Origin: Terriglobia bacterium
Lineage (GTDB): Bacteria; Acidobacteriota; Terriglobia; Terriglobales; Acidobacteriaceae
DNA: 64,000 nucleotides
Reading direction: 5' to 3'
NCBI GenBank assembly: GCA_020073465.1
Contig: JAIQFC010000005.1
Span: 284,452-348,451, forward strand
Below are positions 6,951-15,899 of this stretch, piece after piece; position 1 is the first letter of the stretch, and each line of letters begins with the position of its first letter. The notes beneath the pieces are model-generated. The model was not told the DNA's origin. It worked only from the letters and a program-made list of their open reading frames with translations, and made no database searches. A program made the translations under genes and the position numbers.

Positions 6951-9470
6951 CTACCCCAACACTTCTCTTACCTTGCGTGAGAGGTTCTGCAAACTGAAGG
7001 GCTTCTGTAGAAACGCCTTGCCGCTCTCGATGGTCCCCTCACTCAAGATCGCGTCTTCGGTATACCCGGAAAGATAGAGCACCTTGGTCGACGGCCGTGC
7101 CTGGACTAGCCGTTGCGCCAATTCGCGCCCGCTCATTTCCGGCATCACCACGTCCGTAATGACCAGGTCAATCGTTCCCTGGTGGGCGGACGCAGCCTCC
7201 AACCCAGCCTGCCCGTTCTCGGCCTCCAGAATCCGGTATCCTTTCGACTCCAGCGTCTCTCGCACCAGTTGCCGCACCGACTCCTCGTCTTCCACGAGCA
7301 AGATGGTCTCCGACCCTCCATCAGCCGTGCGCGAGACGGGCGCCGTGCCGTGTGCCTCTAAAGCCTCCTCGACCCGGGGCAGGTAGATGTTGAACGTCGT
7401 CCCGGATCCGACCTCACTCTGCACCATGACATATCCGCCACTCTGTTTCACAATGCCGTAGACAGTCGACAACCCCAGGCCGGTTCCTTTTCCTTTTTCC
7501 TTGGTGGTGAAGAACGGCTCGAAGATCCGCGATTGCGTCTCCCGGGTCATGCCTGCCCCGTTGTCGCTGACCGAGAGCATCACGTACTTCCCGGGACGAA
7601 TAAATGTCTGCTCGCGCCGGTAGCTCTCATCCAGCGTTACATTCTGCGTCTGAATCGCGATGTGCCCGCCATTGGGCATGGCGTCTTTGGAGTTCACCAC
7701 CAGGTTCATCAACACCTGCTCGAGTTGCCCGGCATCGGCCCGGGTACGGCCCACATCGGATGCCAGCTTGGTCGTCAGTTCAACATCCTCGCCGATCAGC
7801 GGACGCAGCAGTCGTTCCATGTCCTCGACAATCGTGTTCACATCGACGACCTTCAGCTCCAGAAGTTGCTTGCGGCTGAACGCCAGCAGTTGCCGCGTCA
7901 AGGTCGTGGCCCGGTCCGACGCCTGCTGAATCGCTTCCGCCTTAACGTGCAGCGGATGGTCTGGCTCGAGCTGCGCCAGCACCACCTCGGTATAGCCTCC
8001 AATCACCATCAGGAGGTTGTTGAAGTCGTGCGCGATGCCTCCCGCCAGCCGTCCCACGGCCTCCATCTTTTGCGCCTGCCGGAACTGATCTTCGAGCACG
8101 CGGCGCTCGGTCACGTCCTCGGCAATCGCCTCCAGCACGTCCGCCGGCTCATCCGCGCTGCTCACTGCCCGCCCGCTGATCCGCACCGTGATCGCGCCGC
8201 CGTCTTTCCGTTTCCACTTCACTTCGATCCCGTCCATCCGCCCCGTGCGCCGGAATTCCTCCATCAGCCGCGCCTGATCTTCGGGATGCACAAACACATC
8301 CTTCGTGGGATCGAGGGCCAGCACTTGGTCGGCAGTCTGGTAGCCCAGCATCGCAATGAGGGCCGAATTCACGTCCTGGAATTGTCCCTCCAGGCTCGAG
8401 CGGAAAATCCCGTACACCGAACTCTGTACCAGGGAGCGATACCGCGCCTCCGACCGCCGCAGCGCCTGCTCGTTTCTCTTGTGCTCGATCGCACTCGCCA
8501 GCTGCTGTGAAACGAAGGTCAGGATCTCCTTGTCCTGTTCGCTATAGCGCCGGGTCTTGGAGTAGGTCTGCACCGCTAGAACGCCAAACGTACGGTTTCC
8601 CGCCTTCAACGGAACGCCCATCCAGTCGAGCGACCGTGAGCCGTTGCGTTCAATCTCTCCCCGCTGCTCCATCTGGTCGAGCACTTCCGGCGTGGCCAGC
8701 AGTGGCTCGCCCGTGCGCAACAGATACTCCGTGAGACCGCGCCCCGGCTTCTTCGGAGACGGCGCGGCATCCTGTTCGTCTACAAAGTAGGGAAAACTCA
8801 CAAGGTCGGTCGCGGGATCGTGAAGTGCAATGTAGAAGTTGCGTGCGTACATCAGTTCATCCACAATGCTGTGCACGGCCGCGAAGAACTGTTGCAGATC
8901 GTGCGCCGTGCTGCTCTTTTCCGCGACCCGATAGAGCGCAGAACTGAGGGCCAGAGCCCGCTTTCGCCGGGAAATATCGCGGTACACGGTGCCGGTGGCG
9001 ACTCTGTTGCCATCGACATCGATGGGCGCGCTCGACAACGAAACCTCGAGCAGCGATCCATCCTTGCTGCGCCGTTGTGTCTCCAGCGAAATCTTCTCGC
9101 CTCGGGCCACGCACTCGGCGATCCATCGCGCTTCCGCTTCCCGGTCGGGCGGGCCAATCAGCTGATCAATGGGCTGGCCCAGCGCCTCCTGGGATGAATA
9201 TCCAAACATGCGCTCGAAGGCGGTATTCACGCAGATGACACGGAGTTCGGCGTCAACGATGCTCAGTCCATCCGGCGCACTCTGAAAGAACTGTTCCAGG
9301 AACTGACAGCGGGTGGCAAGATCCTCCTGACCCTTCCAGGAAAGAGCGGCGGTCGAGGAAACGTTTTCCGCGCAGACAAAAGCAGGCGTAGCTCCGCTCT
9401 CCAGAGCTTTTTTCAGCCGCTTCGCGCGCGCAAGTTCTCCCGACTGCAATCGGCTGACACGACCACCCAT
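6951..9470 (-). CDS. Cytosolic hybrid histidine kinase (PAS-GAF-PAS-HisKA-HATPase-REC)
   Basis: This 839-residue protein has no membrane segment. Domains in order are PAS (~55-165), GAF (~175-330), PAS (~340-455), HisKA with phospho-acceptor His481 in GGIAHDFNNLL, and HATPase_c. The last has the N box at VVNSKDAMPN (591-600), DNGAG (636-640) and GTGLGLSTV (662-670). A C-terminal receiver follows with ITDVVMPEM (Asp773) and a Lys in LQKPF (823). It probably senses a soluble or redox cue and relays phosphate His to Asp within the chain. No separate output regulator is adjacent; the next gene upstream on this strand is a PilZ protein, so a link to c-di-GMP output is possible but unproven. Confidence 0.93.
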   Translation of the reverse strand: MGGRVSRLQSGELARAKRLKKALESGATPAFVCAENVSSTAALSWKGQEDLATRCQFLEQFFQSAPDGLSIVDAELRVICVNTAFERMFGYSSQEALGQPIDQLIGPPDREAEARWIAECVARGEKISLETQRRSKDGSLLEVSLSSAPIDVDGNRVATGTVYRDISRRKRALALSSALYRVAEKSSTAHDLQQFFAAVHSIVDELMYARNFYIALHDPATDLVSFPYFVDEQDAAPSPKKPGRGLTEYLLRTGEPLLATPEVLDQMEQRGEIERNGSRSLDWMGVPLKAGNRTFGVLAVQTYSKTRRYSEQDKEILTFVSQQLASAIEHKRNEQALRRSEARYRSLVQSSVYGIFRSSLEGQFQDVNSALIAMLGYQTADQVLALDPTKDVFVHPEDQARLMEEFRRTGRMDGIEVKWKRKDGGAITVRISGRAVSSADEPADVLEAIAEDVTERRVLEDQFRQAQKMEAVGRLAGGIAHDFNNLLMVIGGYTEVVLAQLEPDHPLHVKAEAIQQASDRATTLTRQLLAFSRKQLLELKVVDVNTIVEDMERLLRPLIGEDVELTTKLASDVGRTRADAGQLEQVLMNLVVNSKDAMPNGGHIAIQTQNVTLDESYRREQTFIRPGKYVMLSVSDNGAGMTRETQSRIFEPFFTTKEKGKGTGLGLSTVYGIVKQSGGYVMVQSEVGSGTTFNIYLPRVEEALEAHGTAPVSRTADGGSETILLVEDEESVRQLVRETLESKGYRILEAENGQAGLEAASAHQGTIDLVITDVVMPEMSGRELAQRLVQARPSTKVLYLSGYTEDAILSEGTIESGKAFLQKPFSLQNLSRKVREVLG

Positions 9471-9650
9471 CGCGAGAGCCCCCTCAGTGTTGGCTTCTTA
9501 ATAGAAATGGTAATGGGCTTGGTACTACCTCTAAAGTTACGGTGGTAATTCCAAACGCGGAGAGACCCGCTTTGAACTTCGCTGGGATTGGCGTTGCGGG
9601 ACCTGCCTGGACGAGGAAAGATGACTTCGGGCGTCAACGGCAGCGCCGTT

Positions 9651-10040
9651 TCACGCCTTCGCCGCCAACATCTGGCACACGCGCCGCACCGTGTCGCGCT
9701 GGGTTTCGCTCAAGGTGAGGAATTCAAATCCGTAGTGCAGTCCCTGCCGGTAGCGCACGATCGCGCGCACTTTCAGCGGGTACGGGCTCAGCGGCAGCGG
9801 AATCTCCAAAGTCACAATCTCTCCCGGTTCCAAATCGCCGGTGAGAGTACCGCCGATTCCATCCTGGCCCAGTTCTGTCGAACGTCCCCAGCAGCTGCGG
9901 AACTCCCCTACCTGAAACATCTTCACCTGCATGCGCACGTCGAGCAGAAATCGCGGATAGCGGCGGGTATAGCTTGGGGCCTTGCCCATGGCCGCCGGCT
10001 TCCCCGGATCACTCGTCTTGTCGCTCGTACCCGACGTCAT
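9651..10040 (-). CDS. PilZ domain protein (putative c-di-GMP receptor)
   Basis: This 129-residue protein has a disordered amino end and then one PilZ domain: YTRRYPRFLLDVRMQV (~residues 24-39), STELGQDGIGGTL (~54-66) and YGFEFLTL near 98-105. The RRYPR segment occupies the place of the RxxxR c-di-GMP motif, and the LGQDGIGG turn corresponds to D/NxSxxG, though Ser is replaced by Asp/Gly here. Binding is therefore plausible but not certain. It lies 180 bases upstream of the hybrid kinase on the same strand. Confidence 0.85.
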   Translation of the reverse strand: MTSGTSDKTSDPGKPAAMGKAPSYTRRYPRFLLDVRMQVKMFQVGEFRSCWGRSTELGQDGIGGTLTGDLEPGEIVTLEIPLPLSPYPLKVRAIVRYRQGLHYGFEFLTLSETQRDTVRRVCQMLAAKA

Positions 10041-10075
10041 CGCACGTACCTGTTTCCAATCGAATGATTCCGGAA

Positions 10076-10098
10076 AACGCCGGCCGTCGCCGGCCGTT
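10076..10098 (-). terminator. Possible terminator after the PstS-like gene
   Basis: On the minus strand AACGGCCGGC-GAC-GGCCGGCGTT is followed by TT. The stem contains two copies of self-complementary GCCGGC and sits 27 bases after the stop codon at 10125. The T run is short. Confidence 0.45.
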
Positions 10099-10124
10099 AC
10101 GGGAGGAAATTTGTAAAGGCGACC

Positions 10125-10595
10125 CTAATTTCCGTGCAGCAAGTATCCCGGCTCCAGCGGCAACTTGCCGGCAATCTTCACCACTGCCACGCTGCTGTTA
10201 ATCGAATACACATCCACCACGCCGACCGCCCCTGGAATCGATGCCACCCGGTTGACCAGTTCGTCGTCCGAACCCACCACCACAATGGCTGGATGATTGG
10301 CCCGCCCGTGATTCGCCGTCGAGATGAGTTCATTCACCTCGCTCTCGGTCATCCCGTAAACCTTCTCGACGAAAACCCTCATCTCGGGGGTGGAGGGCGC
10401 GCGCATCACCAGCGTCACCGGCTTGCCGTCCGGCCACCGGTTGGTCTGCGCCTTGCTCACCTTCACCAGATCGGCGACCGAGATCGCATTCACCGTATTC
10501 GTCTTGTTCGACACCAACGCAAGGTCTTTCGCCGCGGCCAGCGCAGCGCTGCACACGATTACAAGAAGGATGCTGATAGCGCGACGGTAAGACAC
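10125..10595 (-). CDS. Secreted PstS-like (phosphate-binding-type) small protein
   Basis: From a GTG at 10595, with GGGGGAAAGA just upstream, the 156-residue product has a signal peptide (VSYRRAISILLVIVCSAALAAA). It then shows one compact domain resembling the PBP-like/PstS fold: LALVSNKTNTVNAISVADL, the RWPDGKPVTLVMR segment and GAVGVVDVYSINSSV. An upstream ATG at 10658 in the same frame would add 21 residues and spoil the signal peptide. At about half the length of PstS it is probably a single-lobe ligand-binding protein. No transporter permease is nearby; the ligand is unknown. Confidence 0.75.
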   Translation of the reverse strand: MSYRRAISILLVIVCSAALAAAKDLALVSNKTNTVNAISVADLVKVSKAQTNRWPDGKPVTLVMRAPSTPEMRVFVEKVYGMTESEVNELISTANHGRANHPAIVVVGSDDELVNRVASIPGAVGVVDVYSINSSVAVVKIAGKLPLEPGYLLHGN

Positions 10596-10720
10596 TCTTT
10601 CCCCCGCAGGCCGGATTTGGCCCAATCGTCCTGATTCTCCTGCAATTCTGGCCAGCACTCAACGGCAACGAAGGCCATGTACCTCTGGGGACACCCCCCT
10701 GCTCTGGGATCTTCGGGGCT

Positions 10721-10826
10721 AGGTCGTAGGTCTTAGGTGGCAGGTCTTAGGTTTGGGGTTTGAAATCATAAACGGACTCGTGCGGTCTGAAGTCCGAGGT
10801 CTGATGGCGGAGGTCCGACGTCTCCT
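10721..10826. repeat. Iterated near-word tracts (TAGGTCT, then GTCTGA/GTCCGA)
   Basis: Positions 10721-10753 iterate TAGGTCGTAGGTCTTAGGT-type words, and 10779-10826 iterate GGTCTGA, AGTCCGA and GGTCCGA. They end about 75 bases before the start codon of the zinc-ribbon membrane protein. The composition is unlike coding DNA. Confidence 0.6.
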
Positions 10827-10899
10827 TTTGCCACCCAAAACTCAGGAACCTTTCCTCCCGCCCTGCCGTATCTTTAAGTGCTGGCGTCCGGGAGGTCTT

Positions 10900-11382
10900 A
10901 TGTTCTGCGCCCGATGCGGATCTCCGCTGCAACCCAATTCCCAGGCCTGCTCCCAGTGCGGCCGCCGTATCGGCGACCCGGTCAGCGCCGTCGCCCAATC
11001 CCGCCTCGACCGCCACCTTCACACCCTCGGCATCCTCTGGATTGTGATCGGTGGACTGTTCATGATTCCCGCCATCATCCTGCTGTTTTTGGGCCCGGTG
11101 ATTGGTGCTGCCATATCGGGGCACCATCCCTTCGGCCCAGTGCTGGGACCGCTCCTGCTGTGGATCGCAGAAGGTACCCTGGTCATCCTGGCCGCCGGCG
11201 GAGTCTGTGTCGGCTTGGGCTTGATGCAGCGCCGTCCCTGGGCCCGTGCCGCGGCCCTGATTCTGGGCATACTGGCAATCTTCCACCCGCCCTTCGGCAC
11301 CGCGTTGGGCGTCTACACCCTGTGGGTCCTTCTGGCTGATGAACGCGGCGACGAATACCGCTACTTGACACGTTCCGCTTAG
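10900..11382 (+). CDS. Zinc-ribbon membrane protein
   Basis: This 160-residue protein begins MFCARCGSPLQPNSQACSQC, a double CxxC zinc ribbon typical of the zinc_ribbon_2/DUF families. Three to four hydrophobic segments follow: ~46-68 (LGILWIVIGGLFMIPAIILLF), ~83-110, and ~118-145. The start at 10900 is fixed by GGAGGTCTT immediately upstream. The ribbon faces the cytoplasm in similar proteins. The function is unknown. Confidence 0.85.
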   Translation: MFCARCGSPLQPNSQACSQCGRRIGDPVSAVAQSRLDRHLHTLGILWIVIGGLFMIPAIILLFLGPVIGAAISGHHPFGPVLGPLLLWIAEGTLVILAAGGVCVGLGLMQRRPWARAAALILGILAIFHPPFGTALGVYTLWVLLADERGDEYRYLTRSA

Positions 11383-11625
11383 CACGTTCCACACTTGGCA
11401 GTTCTTTCGATCGGAGAGATCCTCTATTTCGCCTTGTCATCCCGAACTCGGGGTCCAGCCGCGCGAGAGACCTTACGTCGGCCGACGCAATCGATGTCGT
11501 AAACAGGGTCAAACACGAACGTGGGCGATCGTTCCTATTCGCAGTTCCGCCGGACCCTCTTCCTGAGATGTGTTTTGGATTGCTGCAGAAAAAGCAAATA
11601 GGAACGCAGCGCCGCCTGGCAACCG

Positions 11626-12054
11626 CTAGCGTCTGGTGCTCTTCGCGCCCCGGACCGCGCCGCCCGTACCCTTCCGCGCCGGTCTCGGCTTGAACGCAGC
11701 CCCGCTAACGCACCAGTACCCTGCCAGCGACCCGCCTGCAAACACAGACCAGAGCACAGTTTTCAACCACGATCCATAATTCTCCAGCCCCACATCGGCC
11801 AGATCCCAAAATGTCAGAGGCCACACCAAAATGACGTAAACCCCGACCACCACCAGCAACCCGAGCATTACAACGAGCACTACCATCGTGCCCACGGAGA
11901 GGCTTTCAAATATCAGCACGCTCCAGTGTTCGTCGGAGCCGGCTTCGGGCAGCCCGTTTTTCCCACGCGATCGTTCGACAAGCGGAGACAATCGTCCTCC
12001 CGCCACAGGTCTTACCCGGGCGCACTCTTCCTGCCCGAGAATAAGGTTCCCCAT
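11626..12054 (-). CDS. Small membrane protein of unknown function
   Basis: This 142-residue frame is taken from the ATG at 12054, which has GGAGAGG 5 bases upstream. A soluble amino end (MGNLILGQEECARVRPVAGG) is followed by a long hydrophobic segment, VGTMVVLVVMLGLLVVVGVYVILVW in outline. A second segment (WLKTVLWSVFAGGSLAGYW) and a basic tail (KPRPARKGTGGAVRGAKSTRR in part) complete it. Nothing identifies a family. The ribosome site and two clear membrane segments favour a real gene. Confidence 0.6.
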   Translation of the reverse strand: MGNLILGQEECARVRPVAGGRLSPLVERSRGKNGLPEAGSDEHWSVLIFESLSVGTMVVLVVMLGLLVVVGVYVILVWPLTFWDLADVGLENYGSWLKTVLWSVFAGGSLAGYWCVSGAAFKPRPARKGTGGAVRGAKSTRR

Positions 12055-12322
12055 CCGACCTCTCCAAGTTACTTTCGACACGCCCGCTTGGGCCGCGCCC
12101 CGGCTTGGCATCGCTTATTCCTTTTCTTTGGGTATCGACGCAGGAACCGCGACAAGTCATTGACGCGCCTCCGTTGATAGGTCAATCCTGCCGAGGCTTT
12201 GAATCGAGTACCGAATCCAACCGAAGCAACGCCGTTGCACTTTCTGTAAGATCGAAAGTCAGGCCATTGCAGTTGAGGTTCGTGCGCACAACCTTTTGTC
12301 GCCGGGCCCAATCAACTCCGTT

Positions 12323-14848
12323 GTGACGGACAAGAGACTCCACGCTCCGACGCTCGTCCTCTTCGTACTATGGGCTGCAGCTGCGGCCGCGCAATCCGCC
12401 AGCCTGTCCATCACCGTCACGGACGAAAACGGCGTTGCCGTCCCCTCCGCCCGGGTCTTTCTCGAAACCCCGAATTCGCCCCCGCTCCGCTGTCAGACCG
12501 ATTTTGCGGGACGCTGCCACTTCCCCCTCTCCGCATCGGGCACGTACCAGCTTCACATCGAGAAAGAAGGCTTCTACGAACTCGTCCAACCATCGGTGCA
12601 AGTCACCCAGAATTCCGCTCTCGATGTGGCGATCTCCCATCAGCAGGAAGTTCGCGAAATTGTGAACGTGCTCGAGTCCCCGCCCGCCATCGATCCCGCA
12701 CAAGTGTCTTCGCAGCAGAGTCTGAGCGGTCTCGACGTCGTTAACATCGTCTACCCCGCCACGCACGATTACCGCAACGTTCTCCACTTCATTCCTGGAG
12801 TCGTGCAGGACGCAGGCGGCCAGCCCCATGTGGCCGGAGCCCAGACTTACCAGACGCTCACACTGCTCGACGGCTTCAACGTGACGCAACCCGCCAACGG
12901 CCAGCTGCTGGCTCGCCTCAGTACTGACGCCTTCCGCTCGATCCAGGTTGAGCCCTCTCGCGTGCCCGCCGAATACGGCAAAGGATCAGCCGGCGTCCTT
13001 CTGCTCAACACGGGTATCGGAGACGACCACTTCCGCTTTGCCGGAACCGATTTCATCCCATCCCTGCAGCAGAAACATGGATGGAGATTCGACCAGTTCC
13101 TCCCCCGCCTCACCTTCTCCGGCCCGCTGCGCAGGGGCAAGATGTGGTTCTACAACGCGTTCGACGGAGAATACGACAACATCGTTTTCAAGGAACTCCC
13201 CGTCCACGCCGATAACGACCACCTGCTGCGCCTCGGCAACCTGTCGAAGGTTCAGACCAACCTGACCAGCCGCAACATTCTTACCACCAGTTTTCTGGTC
13301 AACCATCTTCATGACCAGTACGCCTTCCTCTCGCCGCAAAGCCCGCAACTCGCCAACCCCAAAGATGTCGAATCCACCTACGTCGCCAGCATCAAGGACC
13401 AGCACTATTTTGCCGGTGGACAGCTCCTCGAAGCCGGATTCGCCTTCGATCAATACAACGTGCGGTTCACGCCCTACGGCACCGACTCATACTTCGTCGC
13501 GCCCACCACCTCCGGTGGCAACTATTACTTGGCTGATGAAACGAAAGCCCGCCGCTGGCAGGCTCTCTCGAACCTCTATTTGCCGCCGCATCAGTGGCAC
13601 GGACGTCACGACTTCAAAATCGGCATCGATCTCGACCGCATCGCCTACGATGCCCGGTTTTCCCGCCAGCCCATCTCGTTCCTGACCGCCACAGCCCCCG
13701 TGCCTCTGCAGGGCGAGACGTGCTTAAACGCCCCTCAGGACAAGAACTTTCCCTGCACTCGTTATTCCACCTTCACAGATGCGCCTCTGCACTATCAGTA
13801 CAATGCCGAGGCCAGCGCCTACATCGAAGACCGCTGGCTGGTGACGGACCGCTTGCTCATCGAGCCCGGACTCCGCCTCGACTGGGACGAGATCATCCGC
13901 ACTCCGCTATTCTCGCCCCGCCTCGCCGGAACCTACGTCCTCGACAATTCCGGCAACACGAAATTTTCTGCCGGAATCGGCCTCATTTACGACGCGACTC
14001 CAATCTTTCTGATCGCCCGCCCCTTCGCCGGAACGCGTCAAGACACGTTCTACGCAATCGATCCCACCTGCACAGCGACTACCGGTTGCGTGGCCACGAC
14101 CGGCCCGGTCGACACCACCTTCACCGTCAACCCGCACACGCTCCAGGCGCCGCGTTTTCTGAACTGGAGCCTTGCCCTCGAGAAGAAACTCCCTGCCGCC
14201 GTCTACCTCAAAGCCGAGTTCCTGGAAAAGCGCGGCACCCACGGATTCGTCTACAACACCCTGCCCACCGCCACGACCGGAGACTTCCTCCTGCAGAACA
14301 CACGCGCCGACCGCTACGACGCCCTCCAAATCACGCTTCGCCACAACTTCCGCGGAACCTACATGCTGATGGGCTCCTACACCCGCTCCCGCGTTCACTC
14401 CAATCAGGCTCTCGACTTCAATGTCGACAGTCCCGTCCTCAGCCCGCAACAACCCGGCCCCTATCCCTGGGACACTCCCAATCGCTTTCTCTCCTGGGGC
14501 TACGTGCCCTTTTTCAAGCTCCCCGTCATACGCCAGACAGAACTCGCTTATTCCCTGGAAGCCCGCACCGGCTTCCCCTTCAACCTCACCAACGATCAGC
14601 AACAACTCATTGCCGCCCCCGGCTCGCAACGCTTTCCCGAGTATTTCTCTCTCAACCTCCAACTCGAGAAGCGCTTTCACCTGCTCGGATACTACTTCGC
14701 CCTTCGCGGCGGATTCGACAACCTCACCGACCACCAGAATCCCTTCTTCGTCAACAGCAACATCGACCCGCTCCATCCCTCGCCCACCTTCGCGGCCTTC
14801 CAGGGACGCTCGTTCACCTCCCGCATCCGCCTGCTCGGCCGCAAGTAG
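12323..14848 (+). CDS. TonB-dependent receptor, Oar-like, with N-terminal CarboxypepD_reg-like domain
   Basis: From the GTG at 12323 the product is 841 residues; a TTG at 12296 in the same frame is an alternative start. A signal peptide (THAPTLVLFVLWAAAAAAQS-like) leads to a carboxypeptidase-regulatory-like Ig domain (SLSITVTDENGVAVPSARVF). A plug-like region follows (LLDGFNVTQPANGQ, VEPSRVPAEYGKGSAGVLLL) and then many amphipathic strands to a terminal barrel strand (FTSRIRLLGRK). Such receptors take up glycans or peptides through the outer membrane using TonB energy. At ~840 residues it is shorter than most ~1100-residue Oar proteins. No TonB or ExbBD genes are adjacent. Confidence 0.85.
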   Translation: MTDKRLHAPTLVLFVLWAAAAAAQSASLSITVTDENGVAVPSARVFLETPNSPPLRCQTDFAGRCHFPLSASGTYQLHIEKEGFYELVQPSVQVTQNSALDVAISHQQEVREIVNVLESPPAIDPAQVSSQQSLSGLDVVNIVYPATHDYRNVLHFIPGVVQDAGGQPHVAGAQTYQTLTLLDGFNVTQPANGQLLARLSTDAFRSIQVEPSRVPAEYGKGSAGVLLLNTGIGDDHFRFAGTDFIPSLQQKHGWRFDQFLPRLTFSGPLRRGKMWFYNAFDGEYDNIVFKELPVHADNDHLLRLGNLSKVQTNLTSRNILTTSFLVNHLHDQYAFLSPQSPQLANPKDVESTYVASIKDQHYFAGGQLLEAGFAFDQYNVRFTPYGTDSYFVAPTTSGGNYYLADETKARRWQALSNLYLPPHQWHGRHDFKIGIDLDRIAYDARFSRQPISFLTATAPVPLQGETCLNAPQDKNFPCTRYSTFTDAPLHYQYNAEASAYIEDRWLVTDRLLIEPGLRLDWDEIIRTPLFSPRLAGTYVLDNSGNTKFSAGIGLIYDATPIFLIARPFAGTRQDTFYAIDPTCTATTGCVATTGPVDTTFTVNPHTLQAPRFLNWSLALEKKLPAAVYLKAEFLEKRGTHGFVYNTLPTATTGDFLLQNTRADRYDALQITLRHNFRGTYMLMGSYTRSRVHSNQALDFNVDSPVLSPQQPGPYPWDTPNRFLSWGYVPFFKLPVIRQTELAYSLEARTGFPFNLTNDQQQLIAAPGSQRFPEYFSLNLQLEKRFHLLGYYFALRGGFDNLTDHQNPFFVNSNIDPLHPSPTFAAFQGRSFTSRIRLLGRK

Positions 14849-14863
14849 ATTTGTTTCTTGCTT

Positions 14864-14920
14864 GTCATCCCGAGCAAAGCGAAAGCTTGCCCTGGGCGAA
14901 GTCGAAGGGGACCTGCGCGC
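14864..14920 (+). repeat. GTCATCCCGAGC repeat carrying the 25-bp module
   Basis: This copy of the dispersed GTCATCC...GGGACCTGCGCG repeat contains the 25-base GAGCCTGCCCTGAGC...TCGAAG module at 14883-14907 in variant form (AAGCTTGCCCTGGGC...). It lies just after the TonB-receptor gene. Confidence 0.65.
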
Positions 14921-14949
14921 TTTGACGGCGTTGCCCGCCCTGCACCGGC

Positions 14950-15022
14950 GTCATCCTGAGCGCAGCCGTTTTTCAGGCGGAGCGAAGAGCCTGCCCTGAG
15001 CGAAGTCGAAGGGATCTTGCGT
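14950..15022 (+). repeat. GTCATCCTGAGC repeat with 25-bp insertion
   Basis: This is nearly identical to 3475-3521, except that 25 bases (14987-15011, beginning GAGCCTGCCCTGAGC and ending GTCGAAG) stand between GAGCGAA and GGATCT. It is one of four interrupted/uninterrupted comparisons in this window. Confidence 0.8.
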
Positions 15023-15158
15023 GCAGCGTCATTGTGTTTTGGGGGGACGAAACCGCACCTGCGCGCCTTCCCCTCGGCGCCGTTCTACGATTTATGATTT
15101 CGTAGTACCTGCATCGAAATCACACTTCCCGTCATCAGAAAAGGCTGGAGGAAAATTA

Positions 15159-15809
15159 ATGGCCCACGAATTACCCCCACTGCCCTATGACTACGCAGCG
15201 CTAGAACCCATCATTGATAAGCAGACGATGACCCTGCACCATGACATGCACCACGGCGCCTACGTAAAGAATCTGAACGCCGCCCTGGAGAAGCATCCTC
15301 AGCTCGCCGGCAAATCTGCCGAAGATCTCATTCGCGACCTGAACTCCATCCCCGAAGACATTCGCGGCGCCGTCCGCAACAACGGCGGAGGCCACGTCAA
15401 CCACACCATGTTCTGGAAGATCATGAAGCCCAAAGGTGGAGGAGATCCCTCCGGCCCCATCGCCGACGCGATCAAGAAGACCTTCGGCAACTTCAAGGAT
15501 TTTCAAGCGAAGTTCAACGAAGCTGGCGTGAAACAGTTCGGCTCCGGCTGGGTCTGGCTCGCAGGCAAACCCGGCGGAGACATCCAGATCCTCTCCACGC
15601 CCAATCAGGACAGCCTACTCTCGCAAGGCCTGTTCCCGATTTTCGGCAACGACGTCTGGGAGCACGCCTACTACCTGAAGTACAACAATCGCCGCCCGGA
15701 ATACCTGGCCGCGTGGTGGAATGTGGTCAACTGGGACGAAATCAACCACCGCTTTGAGGCCTTCAAGTCCGGCAAAGCAGTGCACGAGCCCACACTGGCA
15801 AGCCGGTAG
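15159..15809 (+). CDS. Superoxide dismutase, Fe/Mn family
   Basis: This 216-residue protein (start fixed by GGAGG 8 bases upstream) shows the whole Fe/Mn-SOD signature. It has [14 protein letters not shown], the first ligand His in [23 protein letters not shown] with the second His, QFGSGWVWL, and [11 protein letters not shown] with the Asp and third His. It dismutates superoxide, most likely in the cytoplasm since there is no signal peptide. Metal choice cannot be decided by eye. It stands alone, followed by a hairpin terminator. Confidence 0.95.
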   Translation: MAHELPPLPYDYAALEPIIDKQTMTLHHDMHHGAYVKNLNAALEKHPQLAGKSAEDLIRDLNSIPEDIRGAVRNNGGGHVNHTMFWKIMKPKGGGDPSGPIADAIKKTFGNFKDFQAKFNEAGVKQFGSGWVWLAGKPGGDIQILSTPNQDSLLSQGLFPIFGNDVWEHAYYLKYNNRRPEYLAAWWNVVNWDEINHRFEAFKSGKAVHEPTLASR

Positions 15810-15830
15810 GAACTTGCGCGCTTACAAAGA

Positions 15831-15861
15831 AACGGCCTCGCCCGAACCGGACGAGGCCGTT
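15831..15861. terminator. Bidirectional terminator between SOD and amidohydrolase genes
   Basis: AACGGCCTCG (15831-15840) and its exact complement (15852-15861) form a 10-bp stem with an 11-base loop between converging genes. T-rich sequence follows on both strands (GCAGTTTCT on plus; TCTTTG on minus). Confidence 0.7.
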
Positions 15862-15899
15862 GCAGTTTCTCGAAATTGTGTTCTCTCTGTCCTCGGTGG

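Noticed and set aside
13594..14925. 443-codon plus-strand frame overlapping the TonB-dependent receptor
   Set aside because: Arg/Pro/His-rich sequence typical of a shifted frame within a GC-rich gene; the receptor frame has the signal peptide and barrel pattern.
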